Below are positions 18,708 to 27,529 of a stretch of 64,000 nt of DNA, piece after piece. The DNA is from Streptococcus parasanguinis ATCC 15912 (GTDB lineage Bacteria; Bacillota; Bacilli; Lactobacillales; Streptococcaceae): assembly GCF_000164675.2 (NCBI RefSeq), contig NC_015678.1:620001-684000 (forward strand), read 5' to 3'. Position numbers and translations under genes: made by a program. The notes beneath the pieces were generated by a model. That model was given only the letters and a program-made list of their open reading frames with translations. It was not told the origin of the DNA and made no database searches. The number at the start of each line of letters is the position of its first letter. Positions within the stretch are counted from its first letter, which is position 1.

Positions 18708-18834
18708 CTCTTTGTCCTCACATATATAGACCTTATTTTACCATAAATCACTAGAATTCTCTGAGATGAGGAATGAAAGGGAAAACAACATATTACAAAA
18801 TAATTAATTGGACACGCATTAGAGTGAAAACTAA

Positions 18835-18867
18835 ACAAGACTCTCGCAATTACTTCGAAAGTCTTGT
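18835..18867 (-). terminator. Terminator after the immunity-type ABC operon
   Basis: ACAAGACTCTCG and CGAAAGTCTTGT form a 12-bp stem with one mismatch, followed on the reverse strand by TTTAGTTTTC. It sits about 100 bp downstream of the last permease gene. The rest of 18708-18969 is AT-rich and shows no supportable gene. Confidence 0.6.
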
Positions 18868-18969
18868 CTTTTATTCTAAAACAATACAATACGTAATAAA
18901 CATCAGTGTCCATGATATACAAAATTAGCAAGGTATGCTCATCGGTATCATTTTTACGAAATCAATTTA

Positions 18970-19659
18970 CTACTTAACTTCTTGGTTCCTTACCAAGAGG
19001 TAGAGAGTTGCTCCAAGTGAGCATACAAGTCCAATAACGTACGTACAGAGTTGCAAAAAGGAAACTCTCCCTAATATTGTTTCCGCAATAATATTATAAA
19101 ATAGATAACTAGTCACTGGTTCCACTACTCTTTCTATGAATGGTTGTACCAAAATAGGAAATAGCAGCAAAATAGCTAAACTCCCCATTGGACTTTTGAA
19201 AAAATAACTTAAGAAGTAAGAAATTAAAAAATATTGGATGGAGCCAATCAAATAGAAACTGAAAAGTTCTAAACTGACACCATTTTTGCTACTAAAAAAA
19301 TGAAACCATATAAGCAGTACAATGAAATTTAAGGTTGATTGGAGTAGTACATCACATAACTCTACGAACAGGATCCGAATTGAACTTAAGATCCTTTTTC
19401 CACTTACCAAATAAACTAGTTTTGTTTCGTGTGATTGTAACTCAATAAATGCATTAACACACCCAATACTAACAGTGAGCATTGATGCAAAAACAAGAGC
19501 TTGCTTTATAGATAATTGTACAACAGTATCATTGATTGAAACTGGTAAAACACCTAAGAGACACACAAAACCTATCAAAAGTGACTGTATAGCTATCTGG
19601 TACTTTACGGGTTTTAAACTATATTTTTTGACGATAAGACTAAAAAATATTCTTGCCAT
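18970..19659 (-). CDS. ABC-2 type permease of an immunity-like transporter (second permease)
   Basis: A 229-residue protein with six predicted helices and no soluble domain. It begins MARIFFSLIVKKYSLKPVKYQ and overlaps the upstream permease gene by 20 nt. The order ATPase-permease-permease, each about 230-270 residues, with a divergent two-component system, matches LanFEG-type self-immunity transporters of lantibiotic loci. No precursor peptide or modification gene is nearby. Substrate assignment is inference. Confidence 0.7.
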   Translation of the reverse strand: MARIFFSLIVKKYSLKPVKYQIAIQSLLIGFVCLLGVLPVSINDTVVQLSIKQALVFASMLTVSIGCVNAFIELQSHETKLVYLVSGKRILSSIRILFVELCDVLLQSTLNFIVLLIWFHFFSSKNGVSLELFSFYLIGSIQYFLISYFLSYFFKSPMGSLAILLLFPILVQPFIERVVEPVTSYLFYNIIAETILGRVSFLQLCTYVIGLVCSLGATLYLLVRNQEVK

Positions 19660-20452
19660 TCTTCCTCCTCATTCGAATCATTTCTACAAGCATTATGAAT
19701 ACCAAGAACAAGATTCCTTCTACTACTAAAAGTGTAAATCCATATAATTGGCTCGTTTGAATCCCTTCAATTCGGCCAAAAGCAAATGACTTTGCTCCAA
19801 TCAAAGGCAAGAGATTTTCTATTTTAGAAGAAATTCCTCTTAGAATACCTGATAAAGTGATTACCAATAACAAAACGTCTGCAATTAATGAAGTCATTGA
19901 TTTTTTCGTTACTATTACGAAAAGTAAAGCTAATAAAGTAAGAACGATTGCAAATATCATAACTCTTACCGTAACATCTAAAAACAAAGTCAATTCTAAA
20001 TAATTCTTTAAAGTTGAATCTAGAAAAACGAGTAAAATAACAGCATTTACTATAGAAAATACTAAAGTAGAAAGTAGAGATAAGACAACCGAACTTGCAA
20101 TAAAACCAGTAAGGCGAACTTTCCAGTTAGGAATCAATAACTGAGTAAAATTATCATCACCAAATTGGTAATGGGTTGAATAAACAAGTGAAACTAAGAT
20201 TGGTAAGAAAATAACACTTGCTTGGTAGGGTGAGGATAAGAGAGCATCTCTGACTGTATAGACTGGATTCGATGATAGCATAGATGGATCAAGGTTAACA
20301 GCCTGTCCATTTCCTTCTACTAAAGCATTTATCACCTGGATATTTTGAATTGAAAAAAATATGCTGACTCCCAAAATAAGAAAAAAAGTGAATTTAAAAG
20401 TAGGTAAACTACAATATTTATAGAGGTCACTAAAAAAGGAACGCTTCAACAT
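19640..20452 (-). CDS. ABC-2 type permease of an immunity-like transporter (first permease)
   Basis: A 270-residue protein with about six helices; a long loop after helix 1 (residues about 40-70) is probably extracellular. I start it at the ATG of MLKRSFFSDLY, with AAGGTG 6 nt upstream, because an earlier in-frame ATG lies deep inside the ATPase gene. It begins 1 nt after the ATPase stop and overlaps the next permease gene, so it is tightly coupled to both. Confidence 0.72.
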   Translation of the reverse strand: MLKRSFFSDLYKYCSLPTFKFTFFLILGVSIFFSIQNIQVINALVEGNGQAVNLDPSMLSSNPVYTVRDALLSSPYQASVIFLPILVSLVYSTHYQFGDDNFTQLLIPNWKVRLTGFIASSVVLSLLSTLVFSIVNAVILLVFLDSTLKNYLELTLFLDVTVRVMIFAIVLTLLALLFVIVTKKSMTSLIADVLLLVITLSGILRGISSKIENLLPLIGAKSFAFGRIEGIQTSQLYGFTLLVVEGILFLVFIMLVEMIRMRRKNGKNIF

Positions 20453-20453
20453 A

Positions 20454-21164
20454 TTATTCACCTTCTTTCCCTTCGAGTGCCTTAAAATATGCCTCCTCAA
20501 AAGATCCAAACTGTTTCAAAATGTCTTTGGTAGGAGCATCAATAACAATCTTCCCATTAGAAATCCCAACCAAATGATCTACAGTTAATTCTAACTCACT
20601 CATATAATGACTTGTCATTAATACAGACTTACCTTCATTGACAAAAGACTGCAAAAAATTGCGTACCCAGCGTATTCCTTCTGGATCTAGTCCATTGATT
20701 GGTTCATCTAAAATTAAGATGTCAGGATTTGCTAATAAGGCTGTTGCTAACCCAAGACGTTGCTTCATTCCTAATGAATAGTCTTTTACTTTTTTATTTT
20801 TAGCTTCACTTAACCCCACCAACTCTAAACATTCCTTGCACCTATTTTTGTCAACGCCACAAGCCAAGCCAATCCACCGAAGATGCTGAAATCCTGTTCT
20901 AGTTGGATAAGGTTGACAACTATCTAGGAATGATCCAACAATACAAAAAGGATTATCTCCCAATTGAGAGTATTTTTTCCCATCGATCAACGCCATTCCC
21001 ATTTGACTATTTTCTAAACCAAGCAAAATTCTAATTAAAGTTGATTTTCCAGATCCATTCGGTCCAATCAATCCAGTAATCTCACCTTTTTTGGCTTTGA
21101 AAGACACGTTTTGAAGGACAATTTTATTATTATATTCCTTATGTAGCTTTTGAATTGTTATCAT
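20454..21164 (-). CDS. ABC transporter ATP-binding protein, bacitracin/lantibiotic-immunity type
   Basis: A 236-residue nucleotide-binding subunit. Walker A is GPNGSGKST, the signature is YSLGMKQRLGLA, Walker B is ILILDEPINGLD, and the switch His is in TSHYMSE. The segment where most transporters have a Q-loop reads GSFLDSCQPYPTRTG, with no obvious Gln at the usual spot; LanF and BcrA-like ATPases show a comparable acidic replacement (E-loop). It is the first gene of the reverse operon and is divergent from the two-component genes. Confidence 0.82.
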   Translation of the reverse strand: MITIQKLHKEYNNKIVLQNVSFKAKKGEITGLIGPNGSGKSTLIRILLGLENSQMGMALIDGKKYSQLGDNPFCIVGSFLDSCQPYPTRTGFQHLRWIGLACGVDKNRCKECLELVGLSEAKNKKVKDYSLGMKQRLGLATALLANPDILILDEPINGLDPEGIRWVRNFLQSFVNEGKSVLMTSHYMSELELTVDHLVGISNGKIVIDAPTKDILKQFGSFEEAYFKALEGKEGE

Positions 21165-21216
21165 TCATTCTTTTTCCTTTCTAACTTTTAGTGAAATTCC
21201 ACCTTCACTTGGAGCA

Positions 21217-21248
21217 AGTATAACAGGAGAAAATCAGGAAATTATCAG
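21217..21248 (-). promoter_or_regulatory. Promoter and candidate operator of the immunity-like ABC operon
   Basis: Reverse strand extended -10 TGTTATACT with a weak -35. Two direct repeats CTGAT (plus-strand ATCAG at 21233 and 21244), one helical turn (11 bp) apart, cover the -35 region. This is a plausible site for the adjacent response regulator; the binding claim is inference. Confidence 0.4.
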
Positions 21249-21322
21249 AATAATTATTTTCTTCATTTCTAACAAATTGCATTCTATATTTGCTATAATA
21301 TGCTCATATAATTGGAGGGACT

Positions 21323-21995
21323 ATGAAGCATAAAATTTTAGCCATTGACGATGATGAAAAAATCTTACGATTAATAGCGAATACATTAAAAGCCAACAAC
21401 TTTCACGTGGAAACTCGTAAAAATATAGAGGAGATTAATATCTGTGACTTTACTGGATTCGATCTAATTTTACTTGACGTCATGATGCCTATTTCTGGTT
21501 TAGAAATCTGTCGTTCCATTCGTTCACAAATTACTACTCCAATCCTATTTCTAACTGCTAAAGATTTTGAAGAAGATTTACTAAAAGGAATACAAGCCGG
21601 AGCCGATGATTACATCACAAAACCATTCAGCAATAAAGGAATTGATTGCAAGAATTCAAATGCATCTTCGTAGGGAAGAAAGATCTCACAACGCCTCTAA
21701 AGAAGAGATGGATTCAAATATAACTTTTTATCGAGATAGTCAAGAAGTTTATTATCAATCAAAGAGAATTTCATTGACCAAGAGAGAGTTTGATTTACTT
21801 TACCTTTTAGCAAAAAATGAAAACCGAATATTTAGCATAGAAGAACTTTACAATTATCTTTATCCTATAGACTCTGATGCACAACTACGATCCATCACTG
21901 AATACATCTATCAAATTAGACAAAAATTTAAGATTCATCAAATTGATCCCATCAAAACCGTTTGGGGAGGAGGATACAAATGGAAAAAGAATTGA
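21323..21995 (+). pseudogene. OmpR-type response regulator with a single-base frameshift
   Basis: Receiver domain (residues 1-105: acidic pocket DDD at 9-11, phosphoacceptor Asp52 in LLDVMMP, switch Lys in ITKPF) and winged-helix DNA-binding domain (LTKREFDLLYLL through VWGGGYKWKKN) are both present but in different frames. The first frame runs on to a stop at 21673 with an unrelated tail; the second resumes family sequence at IKELIARIQMHLR. Removing one A near 21630 (GCAATAAAG to GCATAAAG) restores one continuous 223-residue protein. No long homopolymer or slippery heptamer is present, so it is a true mutation or a sequencing error. The ribosome site TTGGAGGG precedes the ATG. It overlaps the kinase gene by 16 nt. 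Confidence 0.85.
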
Positions 21996-23056
21996 CAATC
22001 AAGCAACTCATTAAGCGTACCTACCTTAAAATCATTTGGCAATTTCTTCTATGTCTGATACTTTTTTACATAGTTCCAGCTCTTCTATCTTCTGTATCTG
22101 GAATTAATGAGAAAAATGCCAATCACTTTGCTTTATTTTTTAGCGTCAGTTCTTGGATATATCTTTGCATTATTTTAATTTTTATCATTGTAATAAATAT
22201 TAGACAATTATTAACCAAGATTCAAAAAGAAATGAACATGGTTTATCATAGTGGTCTATATTTCACCAAAAATGAACATCACCATTTGCAGATTAAAGAA
22301 TTCATTGAAACAAACGATCTGATCGAAAAAATGCAATCTGAAATAAAAAATAGAATTCAAAATGAAAAAGATCAAAAAAAAGAACTCATGTTTCAAGTAT
22401 CTAGCGCTGCACATGATCTTCGTAGCCCTCTAACTGTCATCAGAGGAAATGCCGAATTCTTACAATCCACCGAGCAAACACCTCAAACAATGGAATGTCT
22501 AAAAGATCTGGAGCAAGCAAGTATTCAATTAAATGATTATTTTAACCACTTCATCCAATACTCCAAAACTTTTTATGACCATGATATTCAACTTGAAAAC
22601 ATATCAATTCAACAAGTAACTCATCAATTGAAGGAACAGATCACTCCTTTACTCCCGAGAAATACACAATTTGTTTTTTCAAATACAGTAACTCCATCAA
22701 CACAAATTGCCATTCATTCCAATTTATTTTTTCGAGCAATCACAAATATTATTAATAATGCAATACAACATCAAAAAGATAATGATGCAAAGATCCAGCT
22801 AACAATGTCACAAGAAAAAAATCGATTAGTTCTAACCATATGGAATAATCAATCTACTTTTTCAAAAAATGTATTACAACATGCTGGAAATCTTTTCTAT
22901 AAAGAGGACCAAGCAAGAACACCCTCTCAAGAAAGTCACTTTGGACTTGGTTTATCTTTCGTGAAACGCGTCATGAAACTTCATAATGGAACTATGCATT
23001 TAGAAAATACTCATAATGGTGCACAAGTCAAGCTAATCATTCCCATTATTATATAG
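21980..23056 (+). CDS. Sensor histidine kinase
   Basis: A 358-residue membrane kinase with two predicted transmembrane segments (about 19-38 and 52-75) joined by a short loop, so the sensed signal is probably in or at the membrane. The H-box is AAHDLRSPLTVIRG (His145), the N-box INNAIQH, and the G-box FGLGLSFVKRVMKLH; all look functional. The start is the ATG of MEKELT behind GGAGGA. It partners with the frameshifted regulator just upstream and probably controls the divergent ABC operon, as in lantibiotic-sensing LanRK systems. Confidence 0.85.
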   Translation: MEKELTIKQLIKRTYLKIIWQFLLCLILFYIVPALLSSVSGINEKNANHFALFFSVSSWIYLCIILIFIIVINIRQLLTKIQKEMNMVYHSGLYFTKNEHHHLQIKEFIETNDLIEKMQSEIKNRIQNEKDQKKELMFQVSSAAHDLRSPLTVIRGNAEFLQSTEQTPQTMECLKDLEQASIQLNDYFNHFIQYSKTFYDHDIQLENISIQQVTHQLKEQITPLLPRNTQFVFSNTVTPSTQIAIHSNLFFRAITNIINNAIQHQKDNDAKIQLTMSQEKNRLVLTIWNNQSTFSKNVLQHAGNLFYKEDQARTPSQESHFGLGLSFVKRVMKLHNGTMHLENTHNGAQVKLIIPIII

Positions 23057-23097
23057 AAAAAGCCGAACTCATCAATATGTGTTCGACTCAGAATGCA

Positions 23098-23128
23098 GAC
23101 AAACGTCATTTTTGGTGTTTGTCTTTTT
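23098..23128 (+). terminator. Terminator after the two-component genes
   Basis: GACAAAC and GTTTGTC stem with a 12-nt loop followed by TTTTTC. It lies between the convergent kinase and CPBP protease genes. Confidence 0.75.
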
Positions 23129-23158
23129 CTTATTTGACTTTCAGACATTACAGAGAGG

Positions 23159-24097
23159 TTAGTCATCAAACTTTTCTTTCCTCTCCCCTAAGCAATAGAC
23201 AATTACTAGGGATAAAAGAAGAACCAATGTCGTGATGATCGATCCTTCTGCTCCAAATTCCCCTCCGGTCAACCAGTCAGGTCCTGAACCCATGGTAAAG
23301 CTAAAGATAGACACATCTGCGCCCGTCCCACTGACTTGAAAACCAAGGAGATTTCCTTGTAGATAGTTCCAAGTGCCGTGTTGGGCGACCACTAGCCAGA
23401 TACTATCGGTGTAGATAAGGAGAAGACCAGCTAGCACTCCATCAAGAACAATATTCAGTACGGATAAGAAGGTCACTCCTGAATTTCCCAGATGAAGAAA
23501 GCCAAAGAGACTACTAGAAATCGCGATCGCTAAAGGCAAATTAGTTCTTGCAGCAATCCGAGTCAGGAGCCAACCTCGTGTGGCCACTTCTTCCGTCCCC
23601 CCTTGGAGAAGCCAAAATGGGAATAAGCCGAGGATAAAGAGGAGGGGTTCTAAACTTAATTCATTAAGCTCAAAAGACCCAATTCCACTTACTTGGTAGA
23701 CAAGCGCGATCACTCCCATTTGAACAAGGGAAAACATGATCCCCCAACCTAGATACTTAAGCCAATTCCTTTTTACAAAGCCTAAGCTTGATAATGTATT
23801 CTTCTCTATGACCTTTACCCAAAAAATAAAGAGGAACAGAATGATTACAAAACTGAAGAGCTCATAATAGAGAAAATAATGGTAGAAAAATTCTTGAATA
23901 CTTGCTATCCCATTTCCTGGTGAAAAGAAGTCCACTAGAAAACCGATCACTAAGGAAAATGGCCCCACAAGTTCACTACCAATCCAAAGTCCTCCTTCTA
24001 TAAAGAGGAATGCTAATAATACATAGAATAGTATAGAAATAAGAACTGGCCATGGGGTGTTAGTTTTTATATCCTGAATGATCTTTCCTTTCTTCAT
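23159..24097 (-). CDS. CPBP family intramembrane metalloprotease (Abi/CAAX)
   Basis: A 312-residue protein with about eight predicted helices. The conserved CPBP motifs are GTEEVATRGWLL (EExxxR) and FGFLHLGN (metal-ligand His). Bacterial members are involved in bacteriocin immunity or protein maturation; which applies here is unknown, although its position beside an immunity-like ABC/two-component locus is suggestive. The start is the ATG of MKKGKII behind GGAGG, not the upstream ATG that adds ten residues. Confidence 0.85.
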   Translation of the reverse strand: MKKGKIIQDIKTNTPWPVLISILFYVLLAFLFIEGGLWIGSELVGPFSLVIGFLVDFFSPGNGIASIQEFFYHYFLYYELFSFVIILFLFIFWVKVIEKNTLSSLGFVKRNWLKYLGWGIMFSLVQMGVIALVYQVSGIGSFELNELSLEPLLFILGLFPFWLLQGGTEEVATRGWLLTRIAARTNLPLAIAISSSLFGFLHLGNSGVTFLSVLNIVLDGVLAGLLLIYTDSIWLVVAQHGTWNYLQGNLLGFQVSGTGADVSIFSFTMGSGPDWLTGGEFGAEGSIITTLVLLLSLVIVYCLGERKEKFDD

Positions 24098-24198
24098 GAT
24101 CAACCTCCATTTATCTGATAGTTCCATTGTAGCAAAGAAAATCTAGAGCTGCAATATCGTCTCATGTTATAAAACCTAACATGAAAACTCGATTTTTC

Positions 24199-24227
24199 TT
24201 GCAAAGCAAACTATTTTCTGATATAAT
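24199..24227 (+). promoter_or_regulatory. Promoter of the amino-acid importer operon
   Basis: -35 TTGCAA, 17-bp spacer, extended perfect -10 TGATATAAT. It predicts a 5' leader of about 125 nt. Confidence 0.82.
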
Positions 24228-24251
24228 AGCTTTTGTAGAAAAACATAAGAC

Positions 24252-24288
24252 CATTCATACTCGTTTTGGTATGAATGATTTGTTTTTT
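24252..24288 (+). terminator. Leader terminator (candidate attenuator) upstream of the amino-acid importer
   Basis: CATTCATAC and GTATGAATG form a perfect 9-bp stem with an 8-nt loop, followed by TTTGTTTTTT. It lies about 18 nt after the predicted transcription start and 70 nt before the ribosome site, so it would stop most transcription unless relieved. Confidence 0.65.
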
Positions 24289-24358
24289 AAGGCCATCCTT
24301 TGGTCAATGTGCTCATGGGTCAAATACCCAAAGAGAAAAGAATTATAAGGAGACAGAA

Positions 24359-26539
24359 ATGAAGAAAAAATTACTAGCATGTTTGCTTTTCTTATTTCCT
24401 TTCGTTGCATTCGCTGGTCATGCTCATGCTGAAACGATCAAGGTCGTTTTCGACACAGCATATGCACCGTTTGAATTTAAGGATTCAGATCAAACCTATA
24501 AAGGAATTGACGTAGAAATCTTGGACAAGGTCGCTGAAATCAATGGCTGGGATTTGGACAAATCCTTCCCGGGATTTGATGCAGCGGTCAATGCAGTTCA
24601 AGCTGGTCAAGCGGATGCCATCATGGCAGGGATGACCAAAACAACAGAACGTGAAAAAGTCTTCACCATGTCTGATACTTACTACGATACAAAAGTTGTC
24701 ATTGCGACTAAAAAAGCTGACAAAATCACTAAGTACAGCCAATTAAAAGGGAAGACAGTCGGTGTTAAAAACGGCACTGCAGCCCAACGCTTCCTCGATA
24801 AAAATAAGGACAAGTACGGCTACAAGATCAAGACTTTTGATACTGGCGATCTCATGTACAACAGTTTATCAGCTGGTGCAGTGGATGCAGTCATGGATGA
24901 TCAACCCGTCATTCAATATGCCATTCAAAAGGGTCAAGATCTAGCTATCAATATGGATGGGGAAGCAGTCGGTGGCTTTGCCTTTGGTGTTAAAAAAGGT
25001 GGAAATCATGAAAAGTTGATCACTGAATTTAACAAGGCTCTCGCTCAAATGAAAGCTGATGGAACACTTGATGAGATTATCAAGAAATGGACAGGTGAAA
25101 GCCAATCATCAAGTAACAGTGCCGTTCCAGAAACCACCACTCCTGCTGGTCAAAAAGCAACTCCTAAAAAATCAAAATATAGCATTTCAAGTGATTCTTC
25201 CTTTGCACCATTTGTCTTCCAAAATGGAAAAAACAAATACACAGGGATTGATATGGACTTGATCAAAGCTATTGCTAAAGACCAAGGATTTACCATCGAG
25301 ATTGACAATCCTGGATTTGATGCTGCGATAAGTGATGTTCAATCCGGCCATGCGCAAGGAATGATCGCAGGGATGACTGTTACAGATGCTCGGAAAGAAA
25401 CATTTGATTTTTCTGAACCATACTACACGGCCAATTCTATTCTAGCCGTTCAAGAAAGTAGCAAGATTGATTCTTATGATGACCTTAAAGGAAAGACAGT
25501 CGGTGTTAAAAACGGTACTTCCTCACAAAACTTCCTTGAAGAAAACCAAAAGAAATATGGTTACAAGATAAAAACGTTCTCTGACGGAGCTTCTATGTAT
25601 GATAGTTTGAATTCTGGTTCTGTTGCGGCGATCATGGATGACGAACCTGTTATCAAATACGCTATTAAACAAGGACGTAAATTCAAAACACCTATCGAAG
25701 GTACTCCAAGTGGTCAACTAGCATTTGCCGTTAAAAAAGGAGAAAATCCTGAATTGATCGAAATGTTCAATAACGGGCTTGCAAACTTGAAGAAAAGTGG
25801 CCAATACCAAAAGATTCTTGATAAATACCTTAAATCAGATAGCAAATCTACTTCAAGTACAGCTGTAGATGAAACAACGATTTGGGGCTTGCTCCAAAAC
25901 AATTACAAACAATTGTTAAGTGGTTTGGGTGTGACTCTAGCCCTTGCACTTCTCTCTTTCGCGATTGCTATGGTGATCGGTGTTATCTTTGGGATGTTTA
26001 GTGTTAGCCCTTATAAATGGCTCCGCTGGACAGCAGAAATCTTTGTCGATGTTATTCGTGGGATCCCATTGATGATCCTTGCTGCCTTCATCTTCTGGGG
26101 AATTCCAAACTTGATTGAATCGGTCACAGGTCATCAATCCCCAATCAACGACTTTGTCGCAGGTACTATTGCCCTCTCTCTCAATGCTGCTGCCTATATC
26201 GCAGAAATTGTCCGTGGGGGGATCCAAGCTGTACCGATTGGACAGATGGAAGCTAGCCGAAGCCTTGGGATCTCTTATGGCAAGACCATGCGTAAGATCA
26301 TCTTGCCACAAGCAACCAAACTCATGCTTCCAAACTTTGTTAACCAATTCGTCATTGCCCTGAAAGATACGACTATCGTTTCTGCGATCGGATTGGTAGA
26401 ACTCTTCCAAACTGGTAAGATCATCATTGCTCGAAACTACCAAAGTTTCAAGATGTATGCGATCCTTGCCGTCTTCTACCTCGTGATTATCACCTTGCTA
26501 ACACGATTTGCAAAAAAATTAGAAAAGAAGGTTAACTAA
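24359..26539 (+). CDS. Polar amino-acid ABC importer: two binding domains fused to the permease
   Basis: A 726-residue fusion. Residues 1-27 form a signal peptide ([13 protein letters not shown], cleavage after AHA). Two tandem type-3 solute-binding domains follow (about 28-255 and 275-500). They share stretches such as KTVGVKNGT and YGYKIKTF, so they arose by duplication. A Ser/Thr-rich linker leads to a GlnP-type permease (about 515-726) carrying the EAA loop [17 protein letters not shown]. This is the GlnPQ architecture of lactic acid bacteria, in which tandem binding domains raise uptake of glutamine, glutamate, asparagine or other polar amino acids. The start is the ATG behind AAGGAG; its stop overlaps the next ATG by one base. 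Confidence 0.93.
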   Translation: MKKKLLACLLFLFPFVAFAGHAHAETIKVVFDTAYAPFEFKDSDQTYKGIDVEILDKVAEINGWDLDKSFPGFDAAVNAVQAGQADAIMAGMTKTTEREKVFTMSDTYYDTKVVIATKKADKITKYSQLKGKTVGVKNGTAAQRFLDKNKDKYGYKIKTFDTGDLMYNSLSAGAVDAVMDDQPVIQYAIQKGQDLAINMDGEAVGGFAFGVKKGGNHEKLITEFNKALAQMKADGTLDEIIKKWTGESQSSSNSAVPETTTPAGQKATPKKSKYSISSDSSFAPFVFQNGKNKYTGIDMDLIKAIAKDQGFTIEIDNPGFDAAISDVQSGHAQGMIAGMTVTDARKETFDFSEPYYTANSILAVQESSKIDSYDDLKGKTVGVKNGTSSQNFLEENQKKYGYKIKTFSDGASMYDSLNSGSVAAIMDDEPVIKYAIKQGRKFKTPIEGTPSGQLAFAVKKGENPELIEMFNNGLANLKKSGQYQKILDKYLKSDSKSTSSTAVDETTIWGLLQNNYKQLLSGLGVTLALALLSFAIAMVIGVIFGMFSVSPYKWLRWTAEIFVDVIRGIPLMILAAFIFWGIPNLIESVTGHQSPINDFVAGTIALSLNAAAYIAEIVRGGIQAVPIGQMEASRSLGISYGKTMRKIILPQATKLMLPNFVNQFVIALKDTTIVSAIGLVELFQTGKIIIARNYQSFKMYAILAVFYLVIITLLTRFAKKLEKKVN

Positions 26540-27279
26540 TGGCTAAATTAAAAATTGATGTCCATGACCTCCACAAATACTATGGTGAAAATGAGGTCTT
26601 AAAAGGAATCTCAACAAAATTCTACGAAGGGGATGTGGTCTGCATTATTGGACCGTCCGGTTCTGGTAAATCGACCTTCCTTCGTAGTCTCAATCTCCTC
26701 GAAGAAGTGACAAAAGGTCAAATTACCGTAAATGGATATGATCTAACCGATCCGAAAACCAATGTTGATTTGGTCCGTGAAAATATCGGGATGGTTTTCC
26801 AACACTTCAACCTCTTCCCTCACATGAGCGTCCTTGAAAACATTATGTTTGCGCCAGTAGAGCACAAACTGATGACCCGTGAAGAAGCTCAAAAAGTTGG
26901 GATGGAATTGTTGGAAAAAGTTGGTCTCGCAGATAAAGCCGATGCCAATCCAAACAGCCTTTCCGGTGGTCAAAAACAACGTGTGGCTATCGCACGGGGA
27001 CTTGCCATGAATCCAGATATTATGCTCTTTGACGAACCTACTTCTGCCCTTGACCCTGAGATGGTTGGAGATGTATTGAACGTTATGAAAGAGTTGGCAG
27101 AGCAAGGCATGACCATGATCATCGTTACCCACGAGATGGGATTTGCTCGCCAAGTAGCCAACCGCGTCATCTTCACAGCAGACGGTGAATTCCTTGAAGA
27201 CGGCAAACCAGACCAAATCTTCGACAACCCCCAACACCCACGTTTGAAAGAATTCTTGGATAAGGTTCTAAACGTTTAA
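26539..27279 (+). CDS. glnQ: Amino-acid ABC importer ATP-binding protein
   Basis: A 246-residue nucleotide-binding subunit partner of the preceding fusion permease. Walker A is GPSGSGKST, the Q-loop is in [13 protein letters not shown], the signature is [16 protein letters not shown], Walker B is [12 protein letters not shown], and the switch His is in VTHEMGF. These are all hallmarks of the polar amino-acid (PAAT) family. Translation is coupled through the TAATG overlap. The symbol follows GlnQ of the GlnPQ family; the exact substrate is unproven. Confidence 0.92.
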   Translation: MAKLKIDVHDLHKYYGENEVLKGISTKFYEGDVVCIIGPSGSGKSTFLRSLNLLEEVTKGQITVNGYDLTDPKTNVDLVRENIGMVFQHFNLFPHMSVLENIMFAPVEHKLMTREEAQKVGMELLEKVGLADKADANPNSLSGGQKQRVAIARGLAMNPDIMLFDEPTSALDPEMVGDVLNVMKELAEQGMTMIIVTHEMGFARQVANRVIFTADGEFLEDGKPDQIFDNPQHPRLKEFLDKVLNV

Positions 27280-27306
27280 AAAGATAAAAACGAGTGGTTC
27301 CTGAAG

Positions 27307-27335
27307 CATCTAGCAATTTTGCTAGATGTTTTTTT
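27307..27335 (+). terminator. Terminator of the amino-acid importer operon
   Basis: CATCTAGCAA and a matching TTGCTAGATG with a short TTT loop, followed by seven Ts. Confidence 0.88.
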
Positions 27336-27346
27336 AGACTAAAAAA

Positions 27347-27521
27347 GAGGCTGGGACAAAAGTCCTAGCCTCTCAATTATTTTTAGATTGTCGAGCAAGA
27401 CGCAGTGGTTGAGTGGGCTCTACTACGCTGATTTCATCAGCTTTTATAGCCCTACTCAACTGTGCGGAGGTGGGACGACGAAATCGAATTCTAACGAATT
27501 ACCGATTTCTGTCCCACTCTC
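27347..27521 (-). repeat. 175-bp folded intergenic repeat, copy 1
   Basis: Nearly identical to copies at 40744-40918 and 60615-60789. Read on the reverse strand it starts GAGTGGGACAG 8 bp after the stop codon of the ABC exporter gene. It folds into three hairpins (GTGGGAC/GTCCCAC enclosing GAAATCG/CGATTTC; GTTGAGT..GGGCT/AGCCC..ACTCAAC; GAGGCTAGGAC/GTCCCAGCCTC) and ends in a T run, forming a terminator. No protein is credible in it. Confidence 0.9.
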
Positions 27522-27529
27522 TTTTCATT

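Noticed and set aside
18704..18931. Reverse frame of 75 codons between uvrB and the ABC operon
   Set aside because: It spans the uvrB promoter and a terminator hairpin, has low-complexity composition and no ribosome site.
24252..24358. Leader of the amino-acid importer as a T-box, SAM or glycine riboswitch
   Set aside because: It is too short (~125 nt), and I see no T-box sequence or known aptamer core.
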